Of a stretch of 64,000 bases of DNA, positions 23,329 to 31,069 are shown in pieces. The translations under genes were made by a program, and so were the position numbers. The DNA is from Candidatus Microbacterium colombiense (lineage in GTDB: Bacteria; Actinomycetota; Actinomycetes; Actinomycetales; Microbacteriaceae), in NCBI GenBank assembly GCA_029203165.1, contig CP119308.1:806001-870000 (forward strand), written 5' to 3'. Below the pieces are notes generated by a model that ran no database searches, was not told the origin of the DNA, and worked only from the letters and a program-made list of their open reading frames with translations. Positions within the stretch are counted from its first letter, which is position 1, and every line of letters starts with the position of its first letter.

Positions 23329-23341
23329 GGTGCGCTCATGA
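23246..23341 (+). CDS. Possible 31-residue coupling peptide inside the repeat array
   Basis: An open frame starts with ATG one base after the kinase stop and ends with TGA at 23339-23341, which overlaps the response regulator ATG as ATGA. It encodes four near-copies of MSWTTSG/MSRTTSG. Neighbouring genes in this operon are joined by such 4-nt overlaps, and this frame restores that pattern between kinase and regulator, which otherwise lie 93 bp apart. No good ribosome site precedes it, so it may work only by re-initiation. Its product may have no function beyond coupling. Confidence 0.35.
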   Translation: MSWTTSGMSWTTSGMSRTTSGMSRTTSGVRS

Positions 23342-24057
23342 TCGACGTCCTCGTCGCCGACGACGAGAAGCCCGCGCTGGATGAGCTGGTGCATCTGCTG
23401 CGCCTGGACGACCGCATCGGCGAGATCCTCACCGCGAGCACGGGAGCGGATGCGCTGCGCCAGTTGTCGGAGCGTGCGGTGCGGATCGCCTTCCTCGACA
23501 TCCACATGCCGGGTCTGCTGGGCACCGAGCTCGCGCGGGCGTTCCTCTCGCTCGCCGATCCGCCCGCCGTGGTCTTCGTGACGGCCGATGAGGCGCGGGC
23601 GGTCGAGGCGTTCGAGCTGCGCGCGGCCGACTACGTGCTCAAGCCGGTGCGCGCCGAGCGGCTGCGCCGTGCGGTCGATCGGGTCGTCGAGCTGGGCGAC
23701 TCGGCGACGACGGGCGACGACGAGGTGCTTCCGGTGACCGTCGGCGCGTCCGTGCGGTTCGTCAATCGACGCGATGTGCGCTGGGTGCAGGCGCAGGGCG
23801 ACTACTCCCGCCTGCACACCGACGACGGGGCGGGCCACCTCGTGCGCATCCCGATCTCGGAGCTGGAGGGCAGGTGGGCAGATGCCGGATTCGTGCGCAT
23901 CCATCGGTCGTGGATGGTGCGCGCGGCGGCGGTGACCGAGGTGCGCCTGTCGGGGGCCGAGCCCTCGGTGTCGATCGGCGCCGTCGCGCTGCCGGTGAGT
24001 CGGCGTCTGGTGTCGGCGGTGCGCGACGCCCTCGTGCGGGGTGAGGGCGCCGGGTGA
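23338..24057 (+). CDS. LytTR-family response regulator
   Basis: A 239-residue regulator: receiver domain 1-120 with phospho-acceptor D54 (IAFLDIHMPG), acidic pair DDE at 8-10 and the switch lysine in DYVLKPV; LytTR DNA-binding domain about 132-239 (VRFVNRRDVRWVQAQGDYSRLHT, FVRIHRSWMVRAAAV). It pairs with the LytS-type kinase encoded just upstream and presumably activates cstA and/or the symporter genes on either side. Only a weak GTGGGG precedes the ATG, consistent with translational coupling from upstream. Confidence 0.9.
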   Translation: MIDVLVADDEKPALDELVHLLRLDDRIGEILTASTGADALRQLSERAVRIAFLDIHMPGLLGTELARAFLSLADPPAVVFVTADEARAVEAFELRAADYVLKPVRAERLRRAVDRVVELGDSATTGDDEVLPVTVGASVRFVNRRDVRWVQAQGDYSRLHTDDGAGHLVRIPISELEGRWADAGFVRIHRSWMVRAAAVTEVRLSGAEPSVSIGAVALPVSRRLVSAVRDALVRGEGAG

Positions 24058-24428
24058 CCGAGGCGCCGAAGCGGGTGCGCGTGACGGCCGACGTGCCGCC
24101 GCGGCGGGCATCGACCCTCACGCGCGGGATCGCGCTGCCGGGTGCGCCGGTCGATGAAGCGGATGCCGTCTACGCCCGCGCGCTCCTGCGCAGCCAGCTC
24201 CGGCTCGCGCTCGGCACGATCGCGGGGTTCGTGCTCGTGGTCGTGGCGTTGGCCCTGACGATCGCGCTGATCCCCGCGATGGACGAGATCGTGCTGTGGG
24301 GGATGCCGCTGTCGTGGCTGCTGCAGGCCTTCGCCTTCTACCCGATCATCCTGGTGTTCGCCCTGCTGTACGCGCGCACCGCCGCGCGCAATGAACGCCG
24401 CTACCGTGCCCTGCGAGACCGCGAATGA
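24054..24428 (+). CDS. DUF485-like small membrane protein, symporter partner
   Basis: A 124-residue protein with a polar N-terminus and two membrane helices (about 54-78 and 86-108) and a basic tail. Proteins of this shape (YjcH/DUF485) precede sodium:solute symporters such as ActP and are thought to assist them. The GTG start overlaps the regulator stop and its own stop overlaps the symporter start (ATGA), so it is tightly co-translated with both. The family match is by shape and position rather than by a strong motif. Confidence 0.65.
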   Translation: MTEAPKRVRVTADVPPRRASTLTRGIALPGAPVDEADAVYARALLRSQLRLALGTIAGFVLVVVALALTIALIPAMDEIVLWGMPLSWLLQAFAFYPIILVFALLYARTAARNERRYRALRDRE

Positions 24429-25882
24429 ACGCCGCGATGGATCTGATCGGGGTCGCGCTCGTCATCATCGCGACTCTGCTCATCGGTGTCTACGGGCTGC
24501 GTGTCTCGCGCACCACGAGCGACTTCTTCGTGGCCTCGCGTACTGTGCGTCCGGTGTGGAACGCCTCGGCGATCAGCGGCGAGTACCTTTCCGCCGGCAC
24601 GTTCCTCGGGCTCTCGGGGCTTGTTCTGCTCGACGGCGCTCGCGGCTTCTGGTTCCCGATCGGGTACGCGGCGGGGTACCTGCTGGTGCTCGTCTTCGTC
24701 GCGGCTCCCCTGCGGCGCAGCGGCGCGTACACGATCCCCGACTTCATCGAGGCGCGACTGGAATCGACCTCGGCCCGCCGCGTCACCAGCCTCGCGGTGC
24801 TGATCATCGGGTGGCTGTACATCGTGCCGCAGCTGCATGGCGCGGGCATCACGCTCGTGGTCGTCGCGGGGTTGCCCGAGTGGGTGGGCGCCGTGACGGT
24901 AGCGGTGCTCGTAGCCGCGTCGGTCGCCGCCGGAGGCATGCGCGCGATCACCTACGTGCAGGCGTTCCAGTACTGGCTCAAACTCACGGCCCTTCTGGTG
25001 CCGGTCGTGTGCATCGCCTTCGCGCTCAGCAACGGTCCGCACGACTTCGACCCGGCACTCGTGTTCCCCTCCGAGGCCGGGCCGTCGGGGTTCGACGCGT
25101 ACGAGTCGGCATCCCTGCTCCTCGCGCTGCTGTTGGGCACGATGGGGCTGCCGCACGTGCTGGTGCGCTTCTACACGAGTCCGACCGGGGTGTCGGCGCG
25201 CCGCACGACCGTGATCGTGATCGTGATGGTGAGCGCGTTCTACGCGGTCTCGAGCGCTATGGGGCTGCTCGCCCGGATCGCGGCCCCCGACCTCGCCGTG
25301 CCGGGGGTCGCCGATACGGTCGTGTTGCTGCTCCCCTCACGAATCTTCCCCGGAGTCTTCGGCGAGCTGCTCACGGCGCTGATCGTCGCCGGCGCCTTCG
25401 CCGCCTTCCTCGCCACGTCGGCGGGGCTCGTCGTCTCGCTCGCCGGGGTGATCAGCCAGGACGTGTTCTCGGGTTCCGTGCGCTCGTTCCGCCTGTCGGC
25501 TGTGCTCTGCGCGCTCGTGCCGCTCGCCGTGGCCCTGCTCACTGCTCCGGCCGGACTGGTCGCCAGCGTGGGAGTGGTGTTCGTGATCGCCGCGTCGACC
25601 CTCTCGCCCGTCGTGCTGCTGGGCGTCTGGTGGCGCGGGCTCACCGCGCGCGGAGCGGTGGCCGGCATGGTCTGCGGCGGGGTCGCGGCGGGCCTGGCAC
25701 TGCTCGTGCACGCGGCGATCGACGGGGTGGGCGTCGCCGCCCCCTACCTCGCGCAGCCGGCGGCCTGGACGATCCCGCTCGCCACCGCGGTCACGATCGG
25801 CGTCTCGCTGCTCGACCCGCGCGGACCTTCGCCCCGCACCGACCGCTTCCTCGCCCGCGTGCATACGCCGGAGCGCGGCTGA
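24425..25882 (+). CDS. Sodium:solute symporter (ActP/MctC-like)
   Basis: A 485-residue, roughly 13-helix member of the SSS family. It has the early block FFVASRTVRPVWNASAISGEYLSAGTFLGLSG, the typical MGLPHVLVRFYTSPTGVSARR and AFLATSAGLVVSLAGVISQDVF. Relatives import acetate, propionate, pyruvate or lactate (E. coli ActP, Corynebacterium MctC). It is co-translated with the DUF485-like gene and lies behind the LytS/LytTR pair, so the operon likely couples a high- and a low-affinity route for small monocarboxylates. Substrate is inferred from context. Confidence 0.85.
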   Translation: MNAAMDLIGVALVIIATLLIGVYGLRVSRTTSDFFVASRTVRPVWNASAISGEYLSAGTFLGLSGLVLLDGARGFWFPIGYAAGYLLVLVFVAAPLRRSGAYTIPDFIEARLESTSARRVTSLAVLIIGWLYIVPQLHGAGITLVVVAGLPEWVGAVTVAVLVAASVAAGGMRAITYVQAFQYWLKLTALLVPVVCIAFALSNGPHDFDPALVFPSEAGPSGFDAYESASLLLALLLGTMGLPHVLVRFYTSPTGVSARRTTVIVIVMVSAFYAVSSAMGLLARIAAPDLAVPGVADTVVLLLPSRIFPGVFGELLTALIVAGAFAAFLATSAGLVVSLAGVISQDVFSGSVRSFRLSAVLCALVPLAVALLTAPAGLVASVGVVFVIAASTLSPVVLLGVWWRGLTARGAVAGMVCGGVAAGLALLVHAAIDGVGVAAPYLAQPAAWTIPLATAVTIGVSLLDPRGPSPRTDRFLARVHTPERG

Positions 25883-25911
25883 CGGGGTTGCGCGCCGCGG
25901 GGGAGCGTGCA

Positions 25912-25986
25912 AAACCCGGACGAACTGTGGCGGATGCGGCGGGTCGCAGCGCGCCGCGCCGGGCGGATGCCACATGGTCCGGGTTT
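25912..25986. terminator. Long hairpin between symporter and pirin genes
   Basis: aaacccggac (25912-25921) pairs with gtccgggttt (25977-25986), and tgtggc/gccaca just inside extends the stem, with a GC-rich loop between. It sits between the convergent symporter (plus) and pirin (minus) genes and can act in both directions. Confidence 0.6.
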
Positions 25987-26004
25987 CGCCCCGCACCGGC
26001 CGCG

Positions 26005-26922
26005 CTAGATCTGTCGGCTGCGCGGCATCAGTCGCACGGGCGGCAGGGGAGGCGCGGGGATGCGCACGTCGTGCCCCTCGACGACCCCGAATCGGGCCGA
26101 CGCGGCCTCCCACTCCTCGCGCGCCTCGGCGATCTCATCGTGTGAGCGGCCGGCGAAGTTCCACCACATCACGATGTCGTCCTCGAAGGGCTCGCCGCCG
26201 AGCAGGAACAGCAGCCCGCCGCCGGTCGACGACACCTCGACCTCGTCGCGCGAGTCGCCGAGGTAGAGCAGATCGTTGCGATCGAGTGGATGCTCCGACA
26301 CCACCGCATCGCCCTCGACCAGCATGAGCGCGTGCTCCCAGTCGGAGCGCAACGGCAGGCGCACACGGCTGCCCGCAGGGATGACGATCTCGGCGCCGAC
26401 GATCGGGGTGTGCACGGATGCGGGAGAGCGCACGCCGGCGAACTCTCCCAGCACGACGGTGGCCGCGGCATCCGCTCCGTCGTCGGCGGCGAGAGACGCG
26501 GCGGGCAGGTCGGTGTGCCGCTCGAAACCGGCGGCGCCGTGACGCGCCGACTCCGGGAGCACGACCCAGAACTGCAGCGCGTCGAGTGGCACAGGCCCCT
26601 CGCCGAGCGAGTACTCGGAGTGCGAGATGCCGTCGCCGGCGGTCATCAGGTTCAACTGTCCGCGGCGCAGGTCGACGTCGCTGCCGAGCGAATCACGATG
26701 CCGGATCTCTCCGGTCAGCGGCCAGGTCACGGTCTGCAGCCCGATGTGCGGATGCGGCTCGACGCGCATCCGCGTCTCGGCGGGGCCGAACCGGTCGAGG
26801 AAGCACCAGGCGCCGATCGTCGGGAGGTTGCGGTGCGGGAGCGCACGCAGCACCTTCATGCCGCGCACCCCGCCGAGCGGAACCTCGCGCGGTTCGAGCA
26901 CGATCCTCCGCGAGCCGATCAT
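26005..26922 (-). CDS. Pirin family protein
   Basis: A 305-residue bicupin. The first cupin carries the iron-site pattern PHPHIGLQTVTWPLTGEIRHRDSLGS with later GDGISHSEYS, giving the expected three His and one Glu ligand region; the second domain (WWNFAGRSHDEI) is the pirin C-terminal block. Bacterial pirins include quercetinases and regulators of metabolic enzymes, so the activity cannot be named. The ATG at 26922 overlaps the stop of the upstream acetyltransferase gene by one base (TGATG). Confidence 0.88.
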   Translation of the reverse strand: MIGSRRIVLEPREVPLGGVRGMKVLRALPHRNLPTIGAWCFLDRFGPAETRMRVEPHPHIGLQTVTWPLTGEIRHRDSLGSDVDLRRGQLNLMTAGDGISHSEYSLGEGPVPLDALQFWVVLPESARHGAAGFERHTDLPAASLAADDGADAAATVVLGEFAGVRSPASVHTPIVGAEIVIPAGSRVRLPLRSDWEHALMLVEGDAVVSEHPLDRNDLLYLGDSRDEVEVSSTGGGLLFLLGGEPFEDDIVMWWNFAGRSHDEIAEAREEWEAASARFGVVEGHDVRIPAPPLPPVRLMPRSRQI

Positions 26923-27293
26923 CAGGCGCCAGCGGCCTCGGTGCCGGCGGTGTCGGCGCTGCCGGCATCCGGTGTCGCATCCGGTGCCGTGGTGGGCGCG
27001 GGGATCCGCGGCCAGCGGATCTCGGCCCCGGGAATCTCGTGCGTCTCGAGATAGCGCGCGATGTACGGGCACAGCGGCACGATCGCGTCGCCGGATGCCG
27101 CGGCATCCGCGAGGGCGGCGGCGGCGAGCTTGCCGGCGAGACCCTGACCCTGGAACACGGGGTCGACCTCGGTGTGCGTGAAACGGATCGAACCGTGGCG
27201 CCGCTCGAACTCGGCGTACCCCGCGAGTGCGTCGTCGGAGCGGATCTCGTAGCGCGAAGCCTCGTCCTCTCGGGTGACGGTGATATCGGTCAT
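26922..27293 (-). CDS. GNAT-like acetyltransferase, YjdJ/COG2388 type
   Basis: A 123-residue protein with the short-GNAT core: YAEFERRHGSIRFTHTEVDPVFQGQGLAGKLAAAALADAA contains the acetyl-CoA loop (Q-G-Q-G-L-A), and CPYIARYLETHEIP is the family's C-terminal strand and helix. These mini-GNATs bind acetyl-CoA; substrates are unknown. A roughly 25-residue Pro/Thr/Ala-rich tail is extra. AGAAGGAG lies 6 nt before ATG 27293. Forms a two-gene operon with pirin. Confidence 0.85.
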   Translation of the reverse strand: MTDITVTREDEASRYEIRSDDALAGYAEFERRHGSIRFTHTEVDPVFQGQGLAGKLAAAALADAAASGDAIVPLCPYIARYLETHEIPGAEIRWPRIPAPTTAPDATPDAGSADTAGTEAAGA

Positions 27294-27361
27294 CGGTGCT
27301 CCTTCTGGCGTCTTCGTCCAACCTACGCCCGTCCCCGCGGGCCGAGGTCGGTGGAGGTCGT

Positions 27362-27367
27362 TACGCT
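27362..27367 (+). promoter_or_regulatory. -10 box of the leaderless recQ gene (TACGCT)
   Basis: TACGCT, six bases (ggaggg), ATG at 27374. The ggaggg directly abuts the ATG, too close for a normal ribosome site. Confidence 0.45.
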
Positions 27368-27373
27368 GGAGGG

Positions 27374-29395
27374 ATGCCGCAGACTCCCCGTGACCCGTAC
27401 GCGGATCTGCCGTACGCCGACGAGCCGTGGGACGAGGGCGGCTGGGAGCCGTCCGAGCCGCCCGAGCCGATGGACTGGGAGCCGCAGGGCGCCGGCTTCG
27501 AACCGCCGCTCGACTGGGGTCCCGGCCCGACGACGCCCGTGGTGGCAGCATCCGCCCCCGCCGTCCGCCGCTCCACTCCGAGCCGTTACGCCACCGCGGG
27601 CGAGGCGCTGCGCACGGTCTTCGGCTACGACGAGTTCCGCGGCGATCAGGCAGCGATCGTCGACCAGGTGATCGCGGGCGGCGACGCCGTCGTGCTGATG
27701 CCGACCGGTGGCGGCAAGAGCATCACGTACCAGGTGCCCGCGCTCGTGCGGGAGGGCACCGGTCTCGTGGTGAGTCCGCTGATCGCCCTCATGCACGACC
27801 AGGTCGATGCGCTGCGTGCCAACGGAGTGAAGGCGGCGTACCTCAATTCCACGCAGGCCATCGACGAGCGGCGCGAGGTCGAGCGGGCGTACGTCGACGG
27901 CGAGCTCGATCTGATCTACGTCGCGCCCGAGCGCCTGTCGAACCCGCAGACGACGGCCCTTCTGCAGCGCGGCACGCTCAGCGTGATCGCGATCGACGAA
28001 GCCCATTGTGTGTCGCAGTGGGGTCATGACTTCCGCCCCGACTACCTCGCGCTGGGCGACCTCGGCGACCGCTTCCCCGGAGTGCCGCGCATGGCGCTGA
28101 CGGCCACCGCGACCCGCGCCACGCATCAGGAGCTCACCGAGCGGCTGCACCTCGACGGCGCGAAGCACTTCGTGGCGAGCTTCGACCGGCCGAACATCCA
28201 GTACCGGATCGTGCCCAAGGTCGATCCGCGCAAGCAGCTCGTGGCGTTCATCCGCTCGCAGGACCGGGGTGCGGCGGGCATCGTCTACGCGCTCAGCCGC
28301 AAGTCGGTCGAGCAGACCGCGACCTATCTCGCCGCGCAGGGGCTCGACGCCCTGCCGTATCACGCGGGTCTGCCGGCCGAGGTGCGCGCGTCGAACCAGT
28401 CGCGTTTCCTGCGCGAGGACGGCGTCGTGATGGTCGCGACGATCGCGTTCGGCATGGGCATCGACAAGCCGGACGTGCGCTTCGTGGCGCACATCGACCT
28501 GCCGAAGTCGGTCGAGGGGTACTACCAGGAGACCGGTCGAGCGGGCCGCGACGGTCAGCCCGCGGTGGGATGGATGGCGTACGGGCTCGGCGATGTCGTG
28601 CAGCAGCGCCGACTGATCGATCAGAGCCCGGGCGATCGCACCTTCAAGATGCGCATGGGGCAGCATCTCGACGCGATGCTCGCCCTGTGCGAGACCGTGG
28701 AGTGCCGTCGTCAGAACCTGCTCGGGTACTTCGGGCAGGACTCGCAGCCGTGCGGCAACTGCGACACGTGCCTCGAAGACACCGCGACGTTCGACGGCCT
28801 CGTGCCGGCGCAGAAGCTGCTCTCGACGATCGTCCGCCTCAAGCGTGAGCGCAATCAGTCGTTCGGCGCGGGGCATCTGATCGACATCCTGCGCGGGGCC
28901 TCGACCGAGCGCATGCGTCAGCAGGGCCATGACAAGCTCGCCACCTACGGCATCGGATCCGACCTCTCGGATCAGGACTGGCGCAGCGTCGTGCGTCAGC
29001 TGCTGGCTCGCGGCATCCTGGTCGCGCAGGGTGATTACGGCACCCTCGCGCCGGGGGAGCAATCCGCCGGAGTGCTGAAGGGCGAGACCGCCGTGCCGTT
29101 GCGGAAGGACACGATCGGCCGCGCGTCCTCGCCGACGCGGGCTCGCAAGGCGTCGGCCGCCGACACTCTCGGCGAGGGAGATCGTTCCCTCTTCGAGGCG
29201 CTGCGGGTGTGGCGGGCCGAGACCGCCCGCGAGCAGGGCAAGCCGGCGTACGTGGTGTTCGGAGATGCCACGCTGCGCGCACTCGCCGAGCATCGTCCGG
29301 CATCCCTCGCCGACCTCGACGGCATCACCGGCATCGGCGAGAAGAAGCGCGAGGCCTACGGTGAGGCCGTGATCGCGATCGTCGCCGCGAACTGA
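27374..29395 (+). CDS. recQ: RecQ-type ATP-dependent DNA helicase
   Basis: A 673-residue 3'-5' helicase. After a 70-residue acidic, Pro/Trp-rich N-terminal extension comes the helicase core: GGGKS at 112-116, DEAHCVSQWGHDFRPDY (motif II plus the aromatic-rich loop), ALTATAT, and TIAFGMGIDKPDVRFV with YYQETGRAGRDGQ (motif VI). The zinc-binding RecQ-Ct module has CRRQNLLGYFG and CGNCDTC, followed by a winged helix (SFGAGHLIDILRG) and a C-terminal HRDC domain (about 595-673). It processes forks and recombination intermediates. The N-terminal extension is longer than in E. coli RecQ. Confidence 0.93.
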   Translation: MPQTPRDPYADLPYADEPWDEGGWEPSEPPEPMDWEPQGAGFEPPLDWGPGPTTPVVAASAPAVRRSTPSRYATAGEALRTVFGYDEFRGDQAAIVDQVIAGGDAVVLMPTGGGKSITYQVPALVREGTGLVVSPLIALMHDQVDALRANGVKAAYLNSTQAIDERREVERAYVDGELDLIYVAPERLSNPQTTALLQRGTLSVIAIDEAHCVSQWGHDFRPDYLALGDLGDRFPGVPRMALTATATRATHQELTERLHLDGAKHFVASFDRPNIQYRIVPKVDPRKQLVAFIRSQDRGAAGIVYALSRKSVEQTATYLAAQGLDALPYHAGLPAEVRASNQSRFLREDGVVMVATIAFGMGIDKPDVRFVAHIDLPKSVEGYYQETGRAGRDGQPAVGWMAYGLGDVVQQRRLIDQSPGDRTFKMRMGQHLDAMLALCETVECRRQNLLGYFGQDSQPCGNCDTCLEDTATFDGLVPAQKLLSTIVRLKRERNQSFGAGHLIDILRGASTERMRQQGHDKLATYGIGSDLSDQDWRSVVRQLLARGILVAQGDYGTLAPGEQSAGVLKGETAVPLRKDTIGRASSPTRARKASAADTLGEGDRSLFEALRVWRAETAREQGKPAYVVFGDATLRALAEHRPASLADLDGITGIGEKKREAYGEAVIAIVAAN

Positions 29396-29443
29396 CCCTC
29401 CCCGCGTCAGGTGCATGGTGTGGAGTTGGCACCTGTCGGACCC

Positions 29444-29659
29444 TGGAGTTGGCACCTGTTGTCGCTATCGCGCGCGTATTCCGACGTGAGGTGTCAACTT
29501 CGTGCAGTGGGGGGTGAGCCTGCGCGTGGAGTTGGCACGTGTTGTCGCTATCGCGCGCGTATTCCGGCGTGAGGTGCCAAGTTCGTTCAGGGGCTGCGCG
29601 TGGAGTTGGCACGTGTTGTCGCTATAGCGCGCGTATTCCGGCGTCAGGTGCCAAGTTCG
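29444..29659. repeat. Three copies of a 59-bp imperfect hairpin repeat
   Basis: Copies at 29444-29502, 29527-29585 and 29601-29659 differ by only 4 (first/second) and 2 (second/third) bases. Each begins tggagttggcac and ends with the inverse (aggtg(t/c)caa(c/g)ttcg) around a core cgctatcgcgcgcg. Fragments of a right end (about 29404-29414) and a left end (29421-29436) precede them. They fill the 327-bp gene-free space between recQ and the TetR gene. Confidence 0.85.
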
Positions 29660-29663
29660 TGTA

Positions 29664-29729
29664 GGGGCCAGGGGTCAGGGGGCCAGGGGACCAGGGGACC
29701 AGGGGGCCAAGGGGCCAGGGGATCAGGGA
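29664..29729 (+). repeat. G-run tract (about nine GGG/GGGG runs), degenerate ccagggg repeat
   Basis: The plus strand carries about nine runs of three to five G separated by 2-5 nt (pattern ccaggggnc), ending on the stop codon of the TetR gene (minus strand, 29723). Such spacing is that of a multi-register G-quadruplex former; on the TetR mRNA side it would be a C-run tail. It may serve as that gene's transcription end. Confidence 0.7.
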
Positions 29730-31000
29730 CGCGAGGGCAGCACGTCGTCGAGGTGTGCGTGCAGCTGGGCTGACACGTCGACGGCATCCCGGTCGTACAG
29801 CCACTGGTACTGGAGCCCGTCCCACAGCGCCATCAGCCAGAGTGCCTCGTGGGCGGGGTCGCGATGCTCGGGCAGATCGCCGTCGAGCTGGGCGAGCCGG
29901 AAGAGTTCGGTGAAGTACTCGATCCCACTCTCGAAGCGTGCCGTGAAGTAGGCGTGCGCCGGATGCCCTGCGGGCACGGCCTCGCACGAGAGCACGGCGT
30001 ACACCTCGACGAGTCCGGGTTCTTCGCGGGCGCTGAACCGGGCGCCCTCCGGGATCCCGCGCAGCAGATCGCCTGCCGAGGTGCGCTCGGCGATCGGTTG
30101 GTTCGTGCGGATGGCCCCGTCGCGCGCCGCGAGCACCGCGCTCAGCAGCGCTTCCTTCGACGGGTAGTGGTGCAGCAGTGTCGACTTCGACACCCCGACG
30201 GCCTCGGCGATGTCACGCAGGCTCGTGTCGCCGTACCCTCCGCGCGAGAACAGTCGCGTCGCATCGGCGACGATCTGCGCGCGTCGGCGTCGGCCGACCG
30301 CATAGCCCGGGTCCGGCCCGGCGACGGCGACCTCGAACATCTCGGGAATGGGCCCCGCGGGTTCGTCGCGGGAGACGGCCTCATCGGGATCCCGCCATCC
30401 GACCGGCGATGCCCAGAGACTCTCGCGCTCTTCGAGCATCTCGACGACATCGACCTGGGCGGGCAGGTACTGCGAGATCAACTGCAGTCCGTCCCATCCG
30501 GCCGTGTGCCGCACGGTCTCTCCGTCGACGTCGCGGTCGCCGGAGATCACCCCGTGGTACTTGGCGTCTTCGAGCACCTCGGCGCTGAGCGCGCGCAGCC
30601 GGGCGTAGCGGGCCCGCATGCGCGCGTGGGCGGGGTGCGCGGGTGCGGATGCCTCGCCGGTGAGCGCGGCGAACAGCTCGAGGTAGCCCTCGGTGCGGTC
30701 GTTGCGTGCGGCGAGCTGCGCGAACACGAGCTCGCCCGGCTCGGCAGCCGCCGCGATCCCGGCGAAGACCGACTCGTTGTCGGCCTCGAGCTCGGCGACG
30801 ACCTCGGCGAGCAGTTCGTCCTTCGACGCGAAGTGGCCCAGCAGGCCGGGATGGCTGACGGATGCCGCGGCCGCGATGTCGCGCAGCGAGGTGGAGCGGT
30901 AGCCGTTCGCGACGAACAACTCGTGCGCGGCGGTGAGGATGCGCTGCCGCGTGGCGGCGGCTCGCTTGGTGCGTGAGCCCGTCGGCGTGATGGTCGTCAT
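29723..31000 (-). CDS. Double TetR/AcrR regulator (two complete TetR units in one chain)
   Basis: A 425-residue protein made of two consecutive TetR units. Unit 1: HTH at about 17-63 (LRDIAAAASVSHPGLLGHFASKDELL) and ligand domain to about 205. Unit 2: HTH at about 238-285 (LRDIAEAVGVSKSTLLHHYPSKEALL) and ligand domain to 425. The two units share organisation (YLELFAALTGEA/VEVYAVLSCEAV, WDGLQL/WDGLQYQ), so this is an internal duplication. TetR proteins normally work as dimers of about 200-residue chains; this one should act as a covalent pseudo-dimer. GGAGGAGG precedes ATG 31000. Divergent from the MFS-GH3 operon, with a duplicated operator between them, it is probably that operon's repressor. 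Confidence 0.85.
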   Translation of the reverse strand: MTTITPTGSRTKRAAATRQRILTAAHELFVANGYRSTSLRDIAAAASVSHPGLLGHFASKDELLAEVVAELEADNESVFAGIAAAAEPGELVFAQLAARNDRTEGYLELFAALTGEASAPAHPAHARMRARYARLRALSAEVLEDAKYHGVISGDRDVDGETVRHTAGWDGLQLISQYLPAQVDVVEMLEERESLWASPVGWRDPDEAVSRDEPAGPIPEMFEVAVAGPDPGYAVGRRRRAQIVADATRLFSRGGYGDTSLRDIAEAVGVSKSTLLHHYPSKEALLSAVLAARDGAIRTNQPIAERTSAGDLLRGIPEGARFSAREEPGLVEVYAVLSCEAVPAGHPAHAYFTARFESGIEYFTELFRLAQLDGDLPEHRDPAHEALWLMALWDGLQYQWLYDRDAVDVSAQLHAHLDDVLPSRP

Positions 31001-31032
31001 CGCGTCCTCCTCCTGCATCCTATCCTCGCTCA

Positions 31033-31069
31033 TTACCAATCGGTCGACATTCACTTACCAATCGGTCGA
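31033..31069. promoter_or_regulatory. Duplicated TetR-type operator, 22-bp period
   Basis: TTACCAATCGGTCGA occurs identically at 31033-31047 and 31055-31069. Each contains the dyad ACC-N4-GGT typical of TetR operators. The copies are direct repeats 22 bp apart (two helical turns), in the 133-bp space between the double TetR gene and the MFS gene; copy 2 overlaps the likely -35 of the MFS promoter. Confidence 0.75.

Noticed and set aside
22063..24057. Annotating kinase and response regulator as a single hybrid gene
   Set aside because: The in-frame TGA at 23,242 and the regulator's own ATG with ATGA overlap favour two proteins; the fused reading is kept only as a finding.
29444..29659. CRISPR-like array (repeats with spacers) between recQ and the TetR gene
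   Set aside because: Only three long 59-bp repeats with short, irregular spacers (24 and 15 bp), no cas genes and strong internal symmetry; it fits a hairpin repeat element.
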